This document shows positions 44,895 to 58,365 of a stretch of DNA of 64,000 nucleotides, piece by piece. The DNA is from Siphonodentalium dalli (lineage: Eukaryota; Mollusca; Scaphopoda; Gadilida; Siphonodentaliidae). The notes beneath the pieces are model-generated. The model had not been told where the DNA came from. It saw only the letters and a list, made by a program, of their open reading frames with translations, and searched no databases. How positions within the stretch are numbered: the first letter of the stretch is position 1; every line of letters starts with the position of its first letter. The stretch covers positions 261,185,863 to 261,249,862 of the forward strand of contig CP136064.1 of NCBI GenBank assembly GCA_032622095.1, in the 5' to 3' direction. Position numbers and translations under genes: made by a program.

Positions 44895-46800
44895 TAACAG
44901 TTAACCCTTTGTATACTAAATAAAGCATCGTTGATGAGTAGTTATCCCAGAGAAAATGTTCAGATAATAAGTTTAACCCTTTCTATACTAAAGCATCATT
45001 GATGAGTAGTTATCTCATATTAGGAAATGTTCAGATAATAAGTTTAACTCTTTCTATACTAAAGCATCATTTATGAGTACCGGTAGTTGTCCCATAGGAA
45101 ATGTTCAGATAATAATTTTAACCTTTCTATACTAACGCATCGTTGATGAGTAGTTATCCCATAGGAAATGTTCAGATATAATTTAAACCTTTCTATACTA
45201 ACGCATCGTTGATGAGTAGTTATCTCATTGGAAATGTTCAGATAATAAGTTTAACCCTTCTATACTAAAGCATCATTGATGAGTAGTTATCCCATAGGAA
45301 ATGTTCAGATAATAAGTTTAAACCTTTCTATACTAACTAGTGATGCGGACCGGACCACCTTGGGCGGTCCGGTCCACTGCCAAGGCGGCCCAGTCCAGTC
45401 CAGTCCAGTCCTGTCCAGGCCATTACGGTCCGGTACGCATGCCTGGACCGGTCCAAAACGGTCCGGTCCACCTATAATAGGCTATATGTTAATGAATTCT
45501 CTGTTTTCTCAAAGTTTTTACTCTGTACAAACTATAAAGTTGCTGAGTTCAGTGCATTGCAATGAGTCCACATATGTTAAACTTACATTGTTTGCCGATT
45601 GTATGCATCATTGTCTGTCTCTGGTGGGATATACTGGGAACGATGCATGATAACAGTATTTCTAGTAATGCGAACATGCACTCATTAAATGTATTGGACA
45701 GATACATGTATATAGCTAGGGCCAGAGTGTGTTATAACCAATCTAACATGGCACTCAACTGATCATATGCATGATTCGTATCATACTTATTTTCATTAAA
45801 TTGAAATTTAACGAAATAACTATACTGATGACAATTATACAAATGTGTACTAATATGGCTACTACATTAATATTGGAGTCTTGGTGATTGTGATGGCTGA
45901 TTGTAGAGTCCTGACAATTACAGTTATATACCTAAGTACAACTACTATTGGATTAATGTGACTGTCTTGTGTATGTACTATGTAATGTGGTTTGCATGTT
46001 TCTTCGATAATTATAACTGTGAAAAACAATAGAATACTCGATTCGATATCCATCCAAATTGATTAGTTGATGCCATGTTACAATGTTTATGACAAATATT
46101 TCCATACTCATTCAGTTGCATGTTTGTCACATTGATAGGGTGCTACTACTACATAGTGTTGGCCAGTGTTACAATAATACATTATAAGGAAAGTACATCT
46201 ATACATTGTTTTCGTGGCATCAAATGTTTAATAGATATTAACCACTTGAATGCGTCAATACATCATTGCTAATTGATATGACGGCAAATACGCAATAATA
46301 TTCGCGATAGTTTATTATAACTGAAGTAAAATAGTGGACCGGACCGGAGAGTACCGGCGGCAAAAAGTGGTCCGGTCCGGTCCAGTGACGTCCGGACCGG
46401 ACCGCGGTCCACCCCTGGACCGCGGACCGGACCGGTCCAAAGCGGTCCGGTCCGCATCACTAATACTAACGCATCGTTGATGAGTAGTCATCTCATAGGA
46501 AATGTTCAGATAATAAGTTTAACCCTTTCTGTACTAAAGCATCATTGATGAGTAGTTATCCCATAGGAAATGTTCAGATAATAAGTTTAAACCTTTCTAT
46601 ACTAAAGCATCATTGATGAGTAGTTATCTCACATGCAATGTTCAGATAATAAGTTTAACCCTTTCTATACTAAAGCATCATTGATGAGTAGTTATCCCAT
46701 AGGAAATGTTCAGATAATAAGTTTAACCCTTTCTATACTAAAGCATCATTTATGAGTAGTTATCACATAGGAAATGTTCAGATAATAAGTTCAACAAATG
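44895..46800. repeat. Minisatellite of ~65-70-bp units, split by a transposon
   Basis: About eleven units carry TTTCTATACTAAAGCATC, ATTGATGAGTAGTTATC and AGGAAATGTTCAGATAATAA. Six lie at 44895-45337 and five at 46463-46800, with the hAT element 45338-46462 in between. The array ends in an inverted copy of AACAAATGACCTATCATACG near 46795-46840. Confidence 0.85.
45338..46462. mobile_element. Non-autonomous hAT element with GGTCCGGTCC subterminal repeats
   Basis: The ends are TAGTGATGCGGACCGGACC and GGTCCGGTCCGCATCACTA. ATACTAAC flanks it at 45330-45337 and 46463-46470, an exact 8-bp duplication. GGACCG/CGGTCC motifs are packed into the outer ~120 bp of both ends. The ~880-bp interior has no transposase motif, so it depends on a partner. 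Confidence 0.92.
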
Positions 46801-47407
46801 ACCTATCATACGTTGTAGGTCATTTGTAGAATTTATTATCTAAACATTTTCTCTCAACAAATAGGACTCCTTCTGTACTTTTAGTTATCTGTTGTCTGCT
46901 TAAATGATGTGTACATTCCTGCAAATCAATAATAGACCATTCCGATGCACACTTTTTGAATGTCTGGGAGAATCCATTCAGTATAGCAAGGATTAAAGTG
47001 GCATATAATCTTTGAAGATGGTGTATCTCTTCCTAGCAAATTTTATATAGATTCCAGGTATAAAATAGTACATGTACAGTAATGCCCTAAATAATCAACT
47101 CCTTAACCACAGCAGATTTATGGGTAACGTTTCAGGATTTAGTCGGAAATATGGCTTGTTGCCATTCATCGGAAAGTTCTCACTGAGAGCTTTCCCATGA
47201 ATGGCATCAAGCCATATTTCCAACTAAATCCTGAAAAGTTACCCATAATTCTGCTGTGGTTAAGGAGTTGATTATTTAGGGCATTACTGTAGATATGAAT
47301 CGACCACCTGTCCAGAAGAGATTCTGTTAATTAATATTAATTTTATTTAGAATTTTTCTCATATAATATTATCCTTCTATCAGGACTGTAAAAAGGTCTA
47401 TTTTTAG
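46801..47407. repeat. Family X copy with a family T insertion
   Basis: Family X text runs from about 47018 (TGGTGTATCTCTTCCTAGC) to 47076 and resumes at 47290 (TAGATATGAATCGACCACC), interrupted by the MITE at 47077-47289. Confidence 0.6.
47077..47289. mobile_element. Family T TA-target palindromic MITE
   Basis: 213-bp hairpin with ends CAGTAATGCCCTAAATAATC and their complement, flanked by TA at 47075-47076 and 47290-47291. It is the cleanest copy of the family in the window. Confidence 0.85.
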
Positions 47408-47755
47408 AATATAGTCTGGTCAATAAACTCAAATTTTCGGGTCAACCTAGAATAAATTCGGACTAAGTTGGTTTGTATATCATTTTGAATACGAAGATAT
47501 CCTCTATAACATATCCAAAATCCGCTTTGAGCATTTTTTGTAATTCAAGATGGCGTCCAATATGGCTGCCATGTTCCGTTAAGTCAGTTTGTTGCAATTT
47601 AATGCAATTATAGTGAGAATATCTTGTCATATGTATACATATTATACACTTTTGTGAAGCTAAGACATAGTGCCACCTTGTTATGCCAAAATTGGAACTC
47701 ACCGCCCAAGATGGCAACCAAAATGGCGACCGGAAGTGGAAAGTGTTACGTATTT

Positions 47756-50700
47756 TAGCTCAACTTTACTTTGTAAAGTTTGAGCTATTGCCATGGCTTT
47801 GTCGTCCGTGTGTGCGTAAGGCGTCAACAATGCAGTCTACAGGTCGTACCTTTGGTCCGATCATTATGAAATTTGTCATAGCTGTTGACATCAACATTTA
47901 GACCAGAATGATTAATTTTGGGGTTATTCGGTAAAAAAACATGGCCGCCAGTGGCCATCTTGCATTTCAAAATTCAATCCATTAGCACGGGCTACAGGGC
48001 GTACTGTTTGTCTGATCGTCATGAAATTTGTCATGGATGTTAATATTGACATGTAGATGGGAACGAGTAATTTTGGGGTCATTTGGCCGAAAAACATGGC
48101 CGCCAGCAGCCATCTTGGATTTTACTCTTTGTATGACTAAATTCTTTAGCACGGGCTACAGGTCGTACTTTTAGTCTGATCAACATAAAATTTGTCAAGA
48201 ATGTTAATAATGACATGTAGATGGGAACGAGTCATTTTGGGGTCATTCGGCCAAAAAACATGGCCGCCAGCAGGCATCTTTGATTTCACTCTTTGTATGA
48301 CTAAATCCTTTAGCACGGGCTACAGGTCGTACCTTTAGTCCGATCATCATAAAATTTGTCATGGCTGTTGAAATTGAAATGTAGATGGGAACGAGTCATT
48401 TTGGGGTCATTCGGACAAAAAACATGGCCACCAGCGGCCATCTTTGATTTCAAAATTCAATCCATTAGCACGGGCCACAGGTCATACTGTTTGTCTGATC
48501 ATCATGAAATTTGTCATGGATGTTAATATTGACATGTAGATGGGAACGAGTAATTTTGGGGTCATTCGGCCAAAAAACATTGCGGCCTGCAGCCATCTTG
48601 GATTTTACTCTTTGTATGACTAAATTCTTTAGCACGGGCTACATGTCGTACTTTTAGTATGATCATCATCAAATTTGTCATGGATGTTAATATTGACATG
48701 TAGATGGGAACGAGTAATTTTGGGGTCATTTGGCCCAAAAACATGGCCGCCAGCAGCCATCTTGGATTTTACTCTTTGTATGACTAAATACTTTAGCACG
48801 GGCTACAGGTCGTACCTTTAGTCCGATCATCATAAAATTTGTCATGGCTGTTGAAATTGGAATGTAGATGGGAACGAGTAATTTTGGGGTCATTCGGACA
48901 AAAAACATTGGCCGCCAGTGGCCATCTTGGATTTCAAAATTCAATCCATTAGCACGGGCCACAGGTCGTACTGTTCGTCTGATCATCATGAAATTTGTCA
49001 TGGATGTTAATATTGACATGTAGATGGGAACGAGTAATTTTGGGGTCATTCGGCCAAAAAACATGCGGCCAGCAGCCATCTTGGATTTTACTCTTTGTAT
49101 GACTAAATTCTTTAGCACGGGCTACAGGTCGTACCTTTAGTCTGATCATCATCAAATTTGTCATGGATGTTAATATTGACATGTAGATGGGAACGAGTAA
49201 TTTTGGGGTCATTTGGCCCAAAAACATGGCCACCAGCAGCCATCTTGGATTTTACTCTTTGTATGACTAAATCCTTTAGCACGGGCTACAGGTCGTACCT
49301 TTAGTCTGATCATCATAAAATTTGTCATGAATGTTAATAATGACATGTAGATGGGAACGAGTCATTTTGGGGTCATTCGGCCAAAAAACATTGCCGCCAG
49401 CAGCCATCTTGGATTTTACTCTTTGTATGACTAAATCCTTTAGCACGGGCTACAGGTCGTACATTTAGTCTGATCATCATAAAATTTGTCATGGCTGTTG
49501 AAATTGGAATTTAGATGGGAACGAGTCAATTTGGGGTCAATCGGATAAAAAACATGGCCGCCAGCAGCCATCTTGGATTTCAAAATTTAATCCATTAGCA
49601 CGGGCCACAGGTCGTACTGTTAGTCTGATCATCATGAAATTTGTCATGGATGATAATATTGACATGTAGATGGGAACGAGTAATTTTGGGGTCATTCGGC
49701 CAAAAAACATTGCCACCAGCAGCCATCTTGGATGTTACTCTTTGTATGACTAAATTCTTCAGCACGGGCTGCAGGTCGTACCTTTAGTCCGATCATCATA
49801 AAATTTGTCATGGCTGTTTAAATTTGAATGTAGATGGGAACGAGTCAATTTGGGGTCATTCGGATAAAAAACATGGCCACCAGCAGCCATCTTGGATTTT
49901 ACTCTTTGTATGACTAAATCCTTTAGCACGGGCTACAGGTCGTACCTTTAGTCTGATCATCATAAAATTTGTCATGAATGTTAATAATGACATGTAGATG
50001 GGAACGAGTCATTTTGGGGTCATTCGGCCAAAAAACATTGCCGCCAGCAGCCATCTTGGATTTTACTCTTTGTATGACTAAATCCTTTAGCACGGGCTAC
50101 AGGTCGTACCTTTAGTCTGATCATCATAAAATTTGTCATGGCTGTTGAAATTGGAATGTAGATGGGAACGAGTCAATTTGGGGTCATTCAGATAAAAAAC
50201 ATGGCCGCCAGCAGCCATCTTGGATTTCAAAATTTAATCCATTAGCACGGGCCACAGGTCGTACTGTTAGTCTGATCATCATGAAATTTGTCATGGATGA
50301 TAATATTGACATGTAGATGGGAACGAGTAATTTTGGGGTCATTCGGCCAAAAAACATTGCCGCCAGCAGCCATCTTGGATTTTACTCTTTGTATGACTAA
50401 ATTCTTCAGCACGGGCTGCAGGTCGTACCTTTAGTCTGATCAACATAAAATTTGTCATGGATATTATTAATGTCATGTAGGTGGAAAACGAGTAATTTTG
50501 GGGTCATTCGGCCAAAAAACATGGCCGCCAGTGGCCATCTTGCATTTCAAAATTCAATCCATTAGCACGGGCTACAGGGCGTACTGTTTGTCGGATCGTC
50601 ATGAAATTTGTCATGTATGTTAATATTTACATGTAGATGGGAACGAGTCATTTTGGGGTCATTCGCCAGCAGCCATCTTGGATTTTTCTCTTTGTATGAC

Positions 50701-51468
50701 TAAATCCTTTAGCACGGGCTACATGTCGTACCTTTAGTCTGATCATCATAAAATTTGTCATGGCTGTTGAAATTGGAATGTAGATGGGAACGAGTTATTT
50801 TGGGGTCATTCGGACAAAAAACATGGCCACCAGTGGCCATCTTGGATTTCAAAATTTAATCCATTAGGCATTAGCACGGGCCACAGGTCGTACTGTTCGT
50901 CTGATCATCATGAAATTTGTCATGGATGTTAATATTGACATGTTGATGGGAACGAGTAATTTTGGGGTCATTCGGCCAAAAAACATGGTCGCCAGCAGCC
51001 ATCTTGGATTTTACTCTTTGTATGACTAAATCCTTTAGCACGAGCTACAGGTTGTACCTTTAGTCTGATCATCATAAAATTTGTCATGAATGTTAATAAT
51101 GACATGTAGATGGGAACGAGTCATTTTGGGGACATTCGGCCAAAAAACATGGCCGCTAGCAGCCATCTTGGATTTTACTCTTTGTATGACTAAATTCTTT
51201 AGCATGGGCTACAGGTCGTACCTTTAGTCTGATCGTCATAAAATTTGTCATGGATGTTAACGATGACATGTAGATGGGAACGACTCATTTTGGGGTCATT
51301 CGGCCGAAAACATGGCCGCCAGCAGCCATCTTGGATTTTACTTTTCTCTCCATGTCTTTTAACTAGTATTAGACATTCAACTTTCCACATTCCTAATCGC
51401 TCCATTGACTGTAATACATTAAATTATTCCCTTTCCAAGTTGAGCTACAGTGTCATTGACACTTTCAT
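47756..51468. mobile_element. Family Q tandem-array element, copy 1
   Basis: It starts with the hairpin TAGCTCAACTTTAC...AAAGTTTGAGCTA and ends AAGTTGAGCTACAGTGTCAT, with AGTGTCATTGACACT as a hairpin just before the end. Between them are about 22 tandem units of ~161 bp (TAGCACGGGCTACAGGTCGT, GATGGGAACGAGT, CATGGCCGCCAGCAGCCATC). Terminal hairpins, tandem core and no evident target duplication resemble Helentron-derived elements. Long frames inside, such as 48726-49118 on the - strand, are repeat artefacts. Confidence 0.75.
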
Positions 51469-52239
51469 TTACTGATATCTTTAAGATAAGTTTCTGCTGT
51501 TTGGAACTGGTTGAGAATTGTGACTTTATTTTGTATTTAGCATGTTAATGACCATTGGGGAAATAAAATATGCCATCAGTGGGGTCCCCACCCCTTCCAA
51601 TCATTCAAAATATCGAGTTTACAGAACGCGGTATAACATTTCACAAAAAAAATCACCATTTGGATTATAGTCATATTTCATCAAGAAATTGGAAGAACCG
51701 TGCAATATAATATAAGTGATGCATTCTATTTCTTATGGATATTCCGACTCAATATATAGTATCAAAATTGTCACTTTGGCTCAAAATGGCGGCTAAAATA
51801 TGAAAAATGGTAAATATTGCCCCAGCGTGCCGTGCAACCGCTTGTAAGTTGTGGTTGATGAATATAATTGACTATTCTGTCTTATATACATTGAATACTA
51901 ACATTTCTGATGCACCTTGATTAATTTTGCTATTTTAACCACTGACATTACCAGAATTATGGGATTTTTTTTATCACAAACTTGCATCAAAATCGGCAAA
52001 AAATAACTTTTCAGGTTTGCACCATTTTTTCAAGTAAAATAGAATTATCTTTGGTATCAAATGTGCTTTTTATTTTGATCTATCTTAAATGTGTGACAAT
52101 GAGGTGTTTTAGACAAAATTACTCAAGATGGCTTGCAAAATGGCAACCAAATTTGGTAAAAAAATGATTTGTCACATTTATTCCGAACATTATTCTAAGC
52201 TGTTCCGAAAAGGTTGCAAATTGTGACTCACTTGGTTAT
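51469..52239. repeat. Middle left-arm segment of the large inverted repeat
   Basis: Reverse complement of about 58570-59340. It includes AATGGCGGCTAAAATATG and GGGGTCCCCACCCCTTCCAA. No gene is recognised. Confidence 0.8.
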
Positions 52240-54802
52240 TAGCTCAACTTTACTTTGTAAAGTTTGAGCTATTGCCATGGCTTTGTCGTCCGCCGTCCGT
52301 GTGTACGTGTGTGCGTGTGTACGTGTGTACGTAAGGCGTCAACAATGCAGTCTACAGGTCGTACCTTTGGTCGGATCATTATGAAATTTGTCATAGCTGT
52401 TGACATCAACATTTAGACCAGAATGATTAATTTTGGGGTCATTCGGTAAAAAAACATGGCCGCCAGTGGCCATCTTGCATTTCAAAATTCAATCCATTAG
52501 CACGGGCTACAGGGCGTACTGTTTGTCTGATCGTCATGAAATTAGTCATGGATGTTAATATTGACATGTAGATGGGAACGAGTAATTTTGGGGTCATTCG
52601 GCCCAAAAACATGGCCGCCAGCAGCCATCTTGGATTTTACTCTTTGTATGACTAAATTCTTTAGCACGGGCTACAGGTCGTACTTTTAGTCTGATCATCA
52701 TAAAATTTGTCAAGAATGTTAATAATGACATGCAGATGGGAACGAGTCATTTTGGGGTCATTCGGCCAAAAAACATGGCCGCCAGCAGGCATCTTTGATT
52801 TCACTCTTTGTATGACTAAATCCTTTAGCACGGGCTACAGGTCGTACCTTTAGTCCGATCATCATAAAATTTGTCATGGCTGTTGAAATTGGAATGTAGA
52901 TGGGAACGAGTCATTTTGGGGTCATTCGGACAAAAAACATGGCCGCCAGCAGCCATCTTGGATTTCAAAATTCAATCCATTAGCACGGGCCACAGGTCTT
53001 ACTGTTCGTCTGATCATCATGAAATTTGTCATGGATGTTAATATTGACATGTAGATGGGAACGAGTAATTTTGGGGTCATTCGGCCAAAAAACATGGCGG
53101 CCAGCAGCCTTCTTGGATTTTACTCTTTGTATGACTAAATTCTTTAGCACGGGCTACAGGTCGTACCTTTAGTCTGATCATCATCAAATTTGTCATGGAT
53201 GTTAATATTGACATGTAGATGGGAACGAGTAATTTTGGGGTCATTCGGCCAAAAAACATGGCCGCCAGCAGCCATCTTGGATTTTACTCTTTGTATGACT
53301 AAATCCTTTAGCACGGGCTACAGGTCCTACTTTTAGTCTGATCATCATAAAATTTGTCAAGAATGTTAATAATGACATGTAGATGGGAACGAGTCATTTT
53401 GGGGTCAATCGGGCAAAAAACATGGCCGCCAGCAGCCATCTTGGATTTTACTCTTTGTATGACTAAATCCTTTAGCACGGGCTACAGGCCGTACCTTTAG
53501 TCTGATCATCATAAAATTTGTCATGGCTGTTGAAATTGGAATGTAGATGGGAACGAGTAATTTTGGGGTCATTCGGCCAATAAACATGGCCGCCAGTGGC
53601 CATCTTGGATTTCAAAATTTATTCCATTAGCACGGGCCACAGGTCGTACTGTTCGTCTGATCATCATAAAATTTGTCATGGATGTTAACAATGACATGTA
53701 GATGGGAACGAGTAATTTTGGGGTCATTTGGCCAAAAAACATGGTCGCCAGCAGCCATCTTGGATTTTACTCTTTGTATGACTAAATCCTTTAGCACGGG
53801 CTACAGGTTGTACCTTTAGTCTGATCATCATAAAATTTGTCGTGAATGTTAATAATGACATGTAGATGGGAACGAGTCATTTTGGGGTCATTCGGCAGAA
53901 AAACATGGCCGCCAGCAGCCATCTTTGATTTTACTCTTTGTATGACTAAATCCTTTAGCACGGGCTACAGGTCGTACCTTTAGTCTGATCATCATAAAAT
54001 TTGTCATGGCTGTTGAAATTGGAATGTAAATGGGAACGAGTAATATTGGGGTCATTCGGCAGAAAAACATGGCCGCCAGCAGCCATCTTTGATTTTACTC
54101 TTTGTATGACTAAATCCTTTAGCACGGGCTACAGGTCGTACCTTTAGTCTGATCATCATAAAATTTGTCATGGCTGTTGAAATTGGAATGTAAATGGGAA
54201 CGAGTCATTTTGGGGTCATTCGGACAAAAAACATGGCCGCCAGTGGCCATCTTGGATTTCAAAATTTAATCCATTAGCATGGGCCACAGGTCGTACTGTT
54301 CGTCTGATCATCATGAAATTTGTCATGGTTGTTAATATTGGATTTTACTCTTTGTATGACTAAATTCTTTAGCATGGGCTACAGGTCGTACCTTTAGTCT
54401 GATCGTCATAAAATTTGTCATAGATGTTAATAATGACATGTAGATGGGAACGAGTCATTTTGGTGTCATTCGGCCAAAAAACATGGCCGCCAGCAGCCAT
54501 CTTGGATTTTACTCTTTGTATGACTAAATTCTTTAGCATAGGCTACAGGTCGTACCTTTAGTCTGATCGTCATAAAATTTGTCATGGATGTTAACGATGA
54601 CATGTAGATGGGATACAATCATTTTGGGGTCATTCGGCCGAAAACATGGCCGCCAGCAGCCATCTTGGATTTTACTTTTCTCTTCATGTCTATAAACTAG
54701 TATTAGACATTCAACTTTCCACATTCCTAATCGCTCCATTGACTGTAATACATTAAATTATTCCCTTTCCAAGTTGAGCTACAGTGTCATTGACACTTTC
54801 AT
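52240..54802. mobile_element. Family Q tandem-array element, copy 2
   Basis: Same start, end and tandem units as 47756-51468, but with about 14-15 units. The flanks CACTTGGTTAT and TAAACATG rejoin to the uninterrupted sequence in the right arm (complement of 58555-58577), which fixes the insertion point to within the ambiguous AT/T bases. Confidence 0.82.
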
Positions 54803-55012
54803 TAAACATGCTACTTAATCAACTGACAACTAAATGTTATATTCTGGTTGTCCCAGTACATTATGAGGCATGACAAATCATTTTAAGGGATGCAGTATGA
54901 ATTTTTTTCGAAAACTTCTTTTGGGATTCTGTCTATGTTTTTGAATGGAAATGGGCAGAACGTTGAAACGGAACTGAGAGGGATCATATTATGTGACTAC
55001 TCTGGCCCATTG

Positions 55013-56904
55013 GCATAAAACATTATTAATTTATAAACTATTGTCATGAAAACCGTGGAGACACTCTGATATGATCTCTCTGTCGGTTAACATATCCTTG
55101 AGTTATAGCGATAGGAAATCGATAGTCACCCAAAGGTACACCAGTGCAACTCACACATGACCATGCAGTCACTCCATATATACATGTACATGAACACCAC
55201 ATAAATGAACATATGTCACTCGCTTTATACATATACACCTCACCCACTACTAAACAGCCACACATGGGTATGCCCATACACCTAACACATGCCCATACAC
55301 CTAACACATGGCTATATAGCCGTGAGTAAACATGCATGCACAACATGTATACTCCTACACCTCACCCATGACCATATAATCACGACATGTATACCTATTC
55401 ACTACATTCATGACATACAGTAACATATTGTATACCTATTCGCCTCACCATTGGTAATACAGTCACTCATGTATATGTATATATTTGCCACATGCATGGC
55501 CATATTGGCACTCAAGATATTCATATACACTCAAACGATGACAATATAGTCACTCCCGGTATATATTTTCGCCACATTCATGGTCATACATCACTTCTTG
55601 TATACATATTTGCCTCACCGGGGGTCATAAAGTCACTCCCTGTATATATTTTGCGACACCCATGGCCATATAACCACTCGAGATATACATATAGACCCAA
55701 CCCAAAACCACAGAGTCACTATGGGTATATATAGTATACATAAAAACCTCACCAATGGCGTTACAGTCCTTCAAGATATACCAATATCCCGCACCGGGCA
55801 CACGGCCATTCATACACTCCAAACGTGCATATAGACATCACCATGACAATTCAGCCTCTCGCTGTATACTCATAAACCACACTTGTGATCATACAGTCAC
55901 TCCTTGTATACCAATTCACCTCACCATTAATTTTGCCACACTGGCACTCCCTATATACATATTGGCCACATAATGGCCATATACATGTAGCCACTCAATA
56001 TATACAAGGGCTCGCGTCTTGCAGGTAATGAGTCGAAACGTAATGTGACATTTGCTTAGTATAGCGCATAGTCAGCGATCTGCAACTGATGATGAACTTA
56101 TCCAAACATTTTGGCATCTTTTCAACTCATTGGGAGTAATTTCCAAAAATATCTAAACTCTACTTTTGGCATAAAATAAAATCTTGTTTTTGTGCGGTAC
56201 GTTCTAAAACTATTTTCAAAATTGAAAATTCCATTAAACTGCTCCAGGACCCAGATTCGACCTCAACATTCATGTCATTAGAACAGGGATCAATTTGTCT
56301 GCGAGAAATTGGGACCTTGGTCATCATATATTTAGCCTCGAATAATCTGTATTATGCCTAACAGACATCCTCCCCTTTCTTTTGACATCCATACAATTAT
56401 GTACCACCTTCATTGTGTGGGGCAATTATATGATTGACGGATAGGTTGTAAGCCATTATTTATACCTATGTTGACAAACGGAAAGGCCTTATGGTCCGTC
56501 ATCCAGTGCTCCATTCTGACTTGTTATTGTCATTCCGGAGGGCTAGGTGTGATTTTCGTTGATGCAGACAGATGTGTCACCTTGTCAGACACCCACTTAT
56601 ATGTATTTGTTAGCCTATACTTACCTGTATTGGTTGGTTGTCTGTATTGATTAACGCATGACCATAGTCACTCCAGGTGTATATATACCTCATCAATTAC
56701 CATACAGTCCTTCTAGATATACATATACCCTGCATACACTGCCATTCGTACACTTCAGACTTGCAAATACAGCTCAACCATGACAATTCAGCCACTCACT
56801 GTATTCTTACACACCCCATCCATGAGCATTCAGCTATTCACTGTATACCGGTACACACACCGATGACAATACAGCCACAACAGATAAACATACATACCAC
56901 CCAT
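55013..56904. repeat. CATATA-rich degenerate minisatellite, first part
   Basis: A loose ~45-55-bp unit (CATGACCATAT, CAGTCACTCC, TGTATACATATTC, CACCTCACC) recurs from about 55140 to 56000 and from 56640 to 56904. The part 56010-56630 is plain sequence. Reading frames across it on both strands are repeat artefacts. Confidence 0.7.
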
Positions 56905-57782
56905 TAGAGCCCGAAGCCGCCATCGCACGCCGCCGCCGCCAGCCATATTGGCCACAAGCCGCCGCCAGCCATATTATCTCTAACGCCAGCCACATTTAAA
57001 AATCTCCGCCACCGGAATTGTAAAATGGCTGAGCCATGTGCATGGGCTTATATGTCAAGCGCAACTGTACTGTGAATCGCAAAGAACTAAACAGCATTGC
57101 CTAATATTGGCATATACTCGCATGGACACGGCATGGTTGTTATAATATCAGAACACCGGGCACCCTTAGTGTAGAATAGACTATCCTAATGCATGCTTTC
57201 ATATAACTGAATGGGCGCATCCATTCGGTATTGAAAGGATTAAAATATAAATTGTTTATATCGACAACACCCAGTCTCGGACATCGCTGGCATTTGTCAA
57301 TATATAATATGTACACATAAGAATAGAAAATAGTTTGAAATATTATATATCATTGCTATCGGGTTCATCATTCAATGATGCATGCATATATCGCAAGATG
57401 GCAGTGATGGTAGCAGTCTGAAGTAGACATAAGTCCCATGTGTAACTACTTATACCGATTAGATGGGAAACTACATGGTATATCCATACCAGTCCTTCGT
57501 GGATTTTCGCCATAATGGAAAAGCCCAACATCAAAAGATTACGTGTGGTATGGAATTCTACGTGTTCACCACAAACGCTAAAATAACGGCGTCTATAACC
57601 GGAAACAGGGGATTAGGAACATTTTGGAAACGAGAATACGCTGAATGACAACATCTCAGCCGGCTCAGCCGCCATATTTCGTCAGCTACAAACGTCGTGA
57701 CTGAGCCGGCTTAGCTAGCTAACCAGCCACGAAAATCGGTTGAGCCAGCCATGAAAACTATTTGTCGTGGCTTCGGGGTCTA
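56905..57782. mobile_element. hAT-type non-autonomous element inside the minisatellite
   Basis: The ends are TAGAGCCCGAAGCCGC and the complement of GTGGCTTCGGGGTCTA. CCACCCAT flanks it at 56897-56904 and 57783-57790, an exact 8-bp duplication. GCCAGCC and GCCGCC motifs are concentrated in the outer ~130 bp at each end. No ORF with a known motif is seen. Confidence 0.85.
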
Positions 57783-58365
57783 CCACCCATGACCATGATG
57801 TCACTATATATACACAAGCCCGCCAATGACCATCAAACTGTACTCCAGGTATGCATATACACTTCAACAACATTGACCCTGCAGTCATTCAATGTACCTA
57901 CACATATATACAGTGCCCATAACCATACAACCACTCCATATACATGTATATCCATACACCCCATCCATTACCGCCAACTCGTGTATACATATACACCCAC
58001 CCATGATAATACAGCCACCCAATGTACACCTGTACATCCCACCCATGACCACACAGTCAATCCATATATACACACACAAGACAAAGATGGACAATGTAGC
58101 TAATCTCGCTATACACATACACCACTTCAATGACCAGACAACCACTCCCTGTATACATGTTCACCTCACACATGACCATAAGCTACTCCTTATATACCTA
58201 TACAACTCAACGGGGACACCCCATACATGACCATATAGTCACGCATTGTATAACTATTCATATCATTCATGAATACAATAACTCCCCGTATACATACTCA
58301 CCTCACCTATAGCCATACACTCAACAGGCATACACACTGTATTAAGTTGATCAATGTTGATTATA
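57783..58365. repeat. CATATA-rich degenerate minisatellite, second part
   Basis: This continues the array at 55140-56904 after the inserted element (ACCATGATGTCACTATATAT and similar units). Confidence 0.65.

Noticed and set aside
44895..46800. CRISPR-like array
   Set aside because: Units are contiguous and whole-unit conserved with no unique spacers, in an animal genome.
48562..54739. Frames of 60-130 codons on the - strand repeating MTPKLLVPIYMSILTSMTN
   Set aside because: They are one frame of the ~161-bp tandem unit read again and again; they follow repeat boundaries, not gene structure.
57028..57082. ATGGCTGAG... frame as ROGDI exon 1 (ends TVL like the human exon)
   Set aside because: It has no acceptable splice donor at the needed place and lies inside the hAT-type element at 56905-57782.
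55044..58312. Frames on both strands rich in His, Thr and Tyr (for example 57762-58103)
   Set aside because: They are translations of the CATATA minisatellite.
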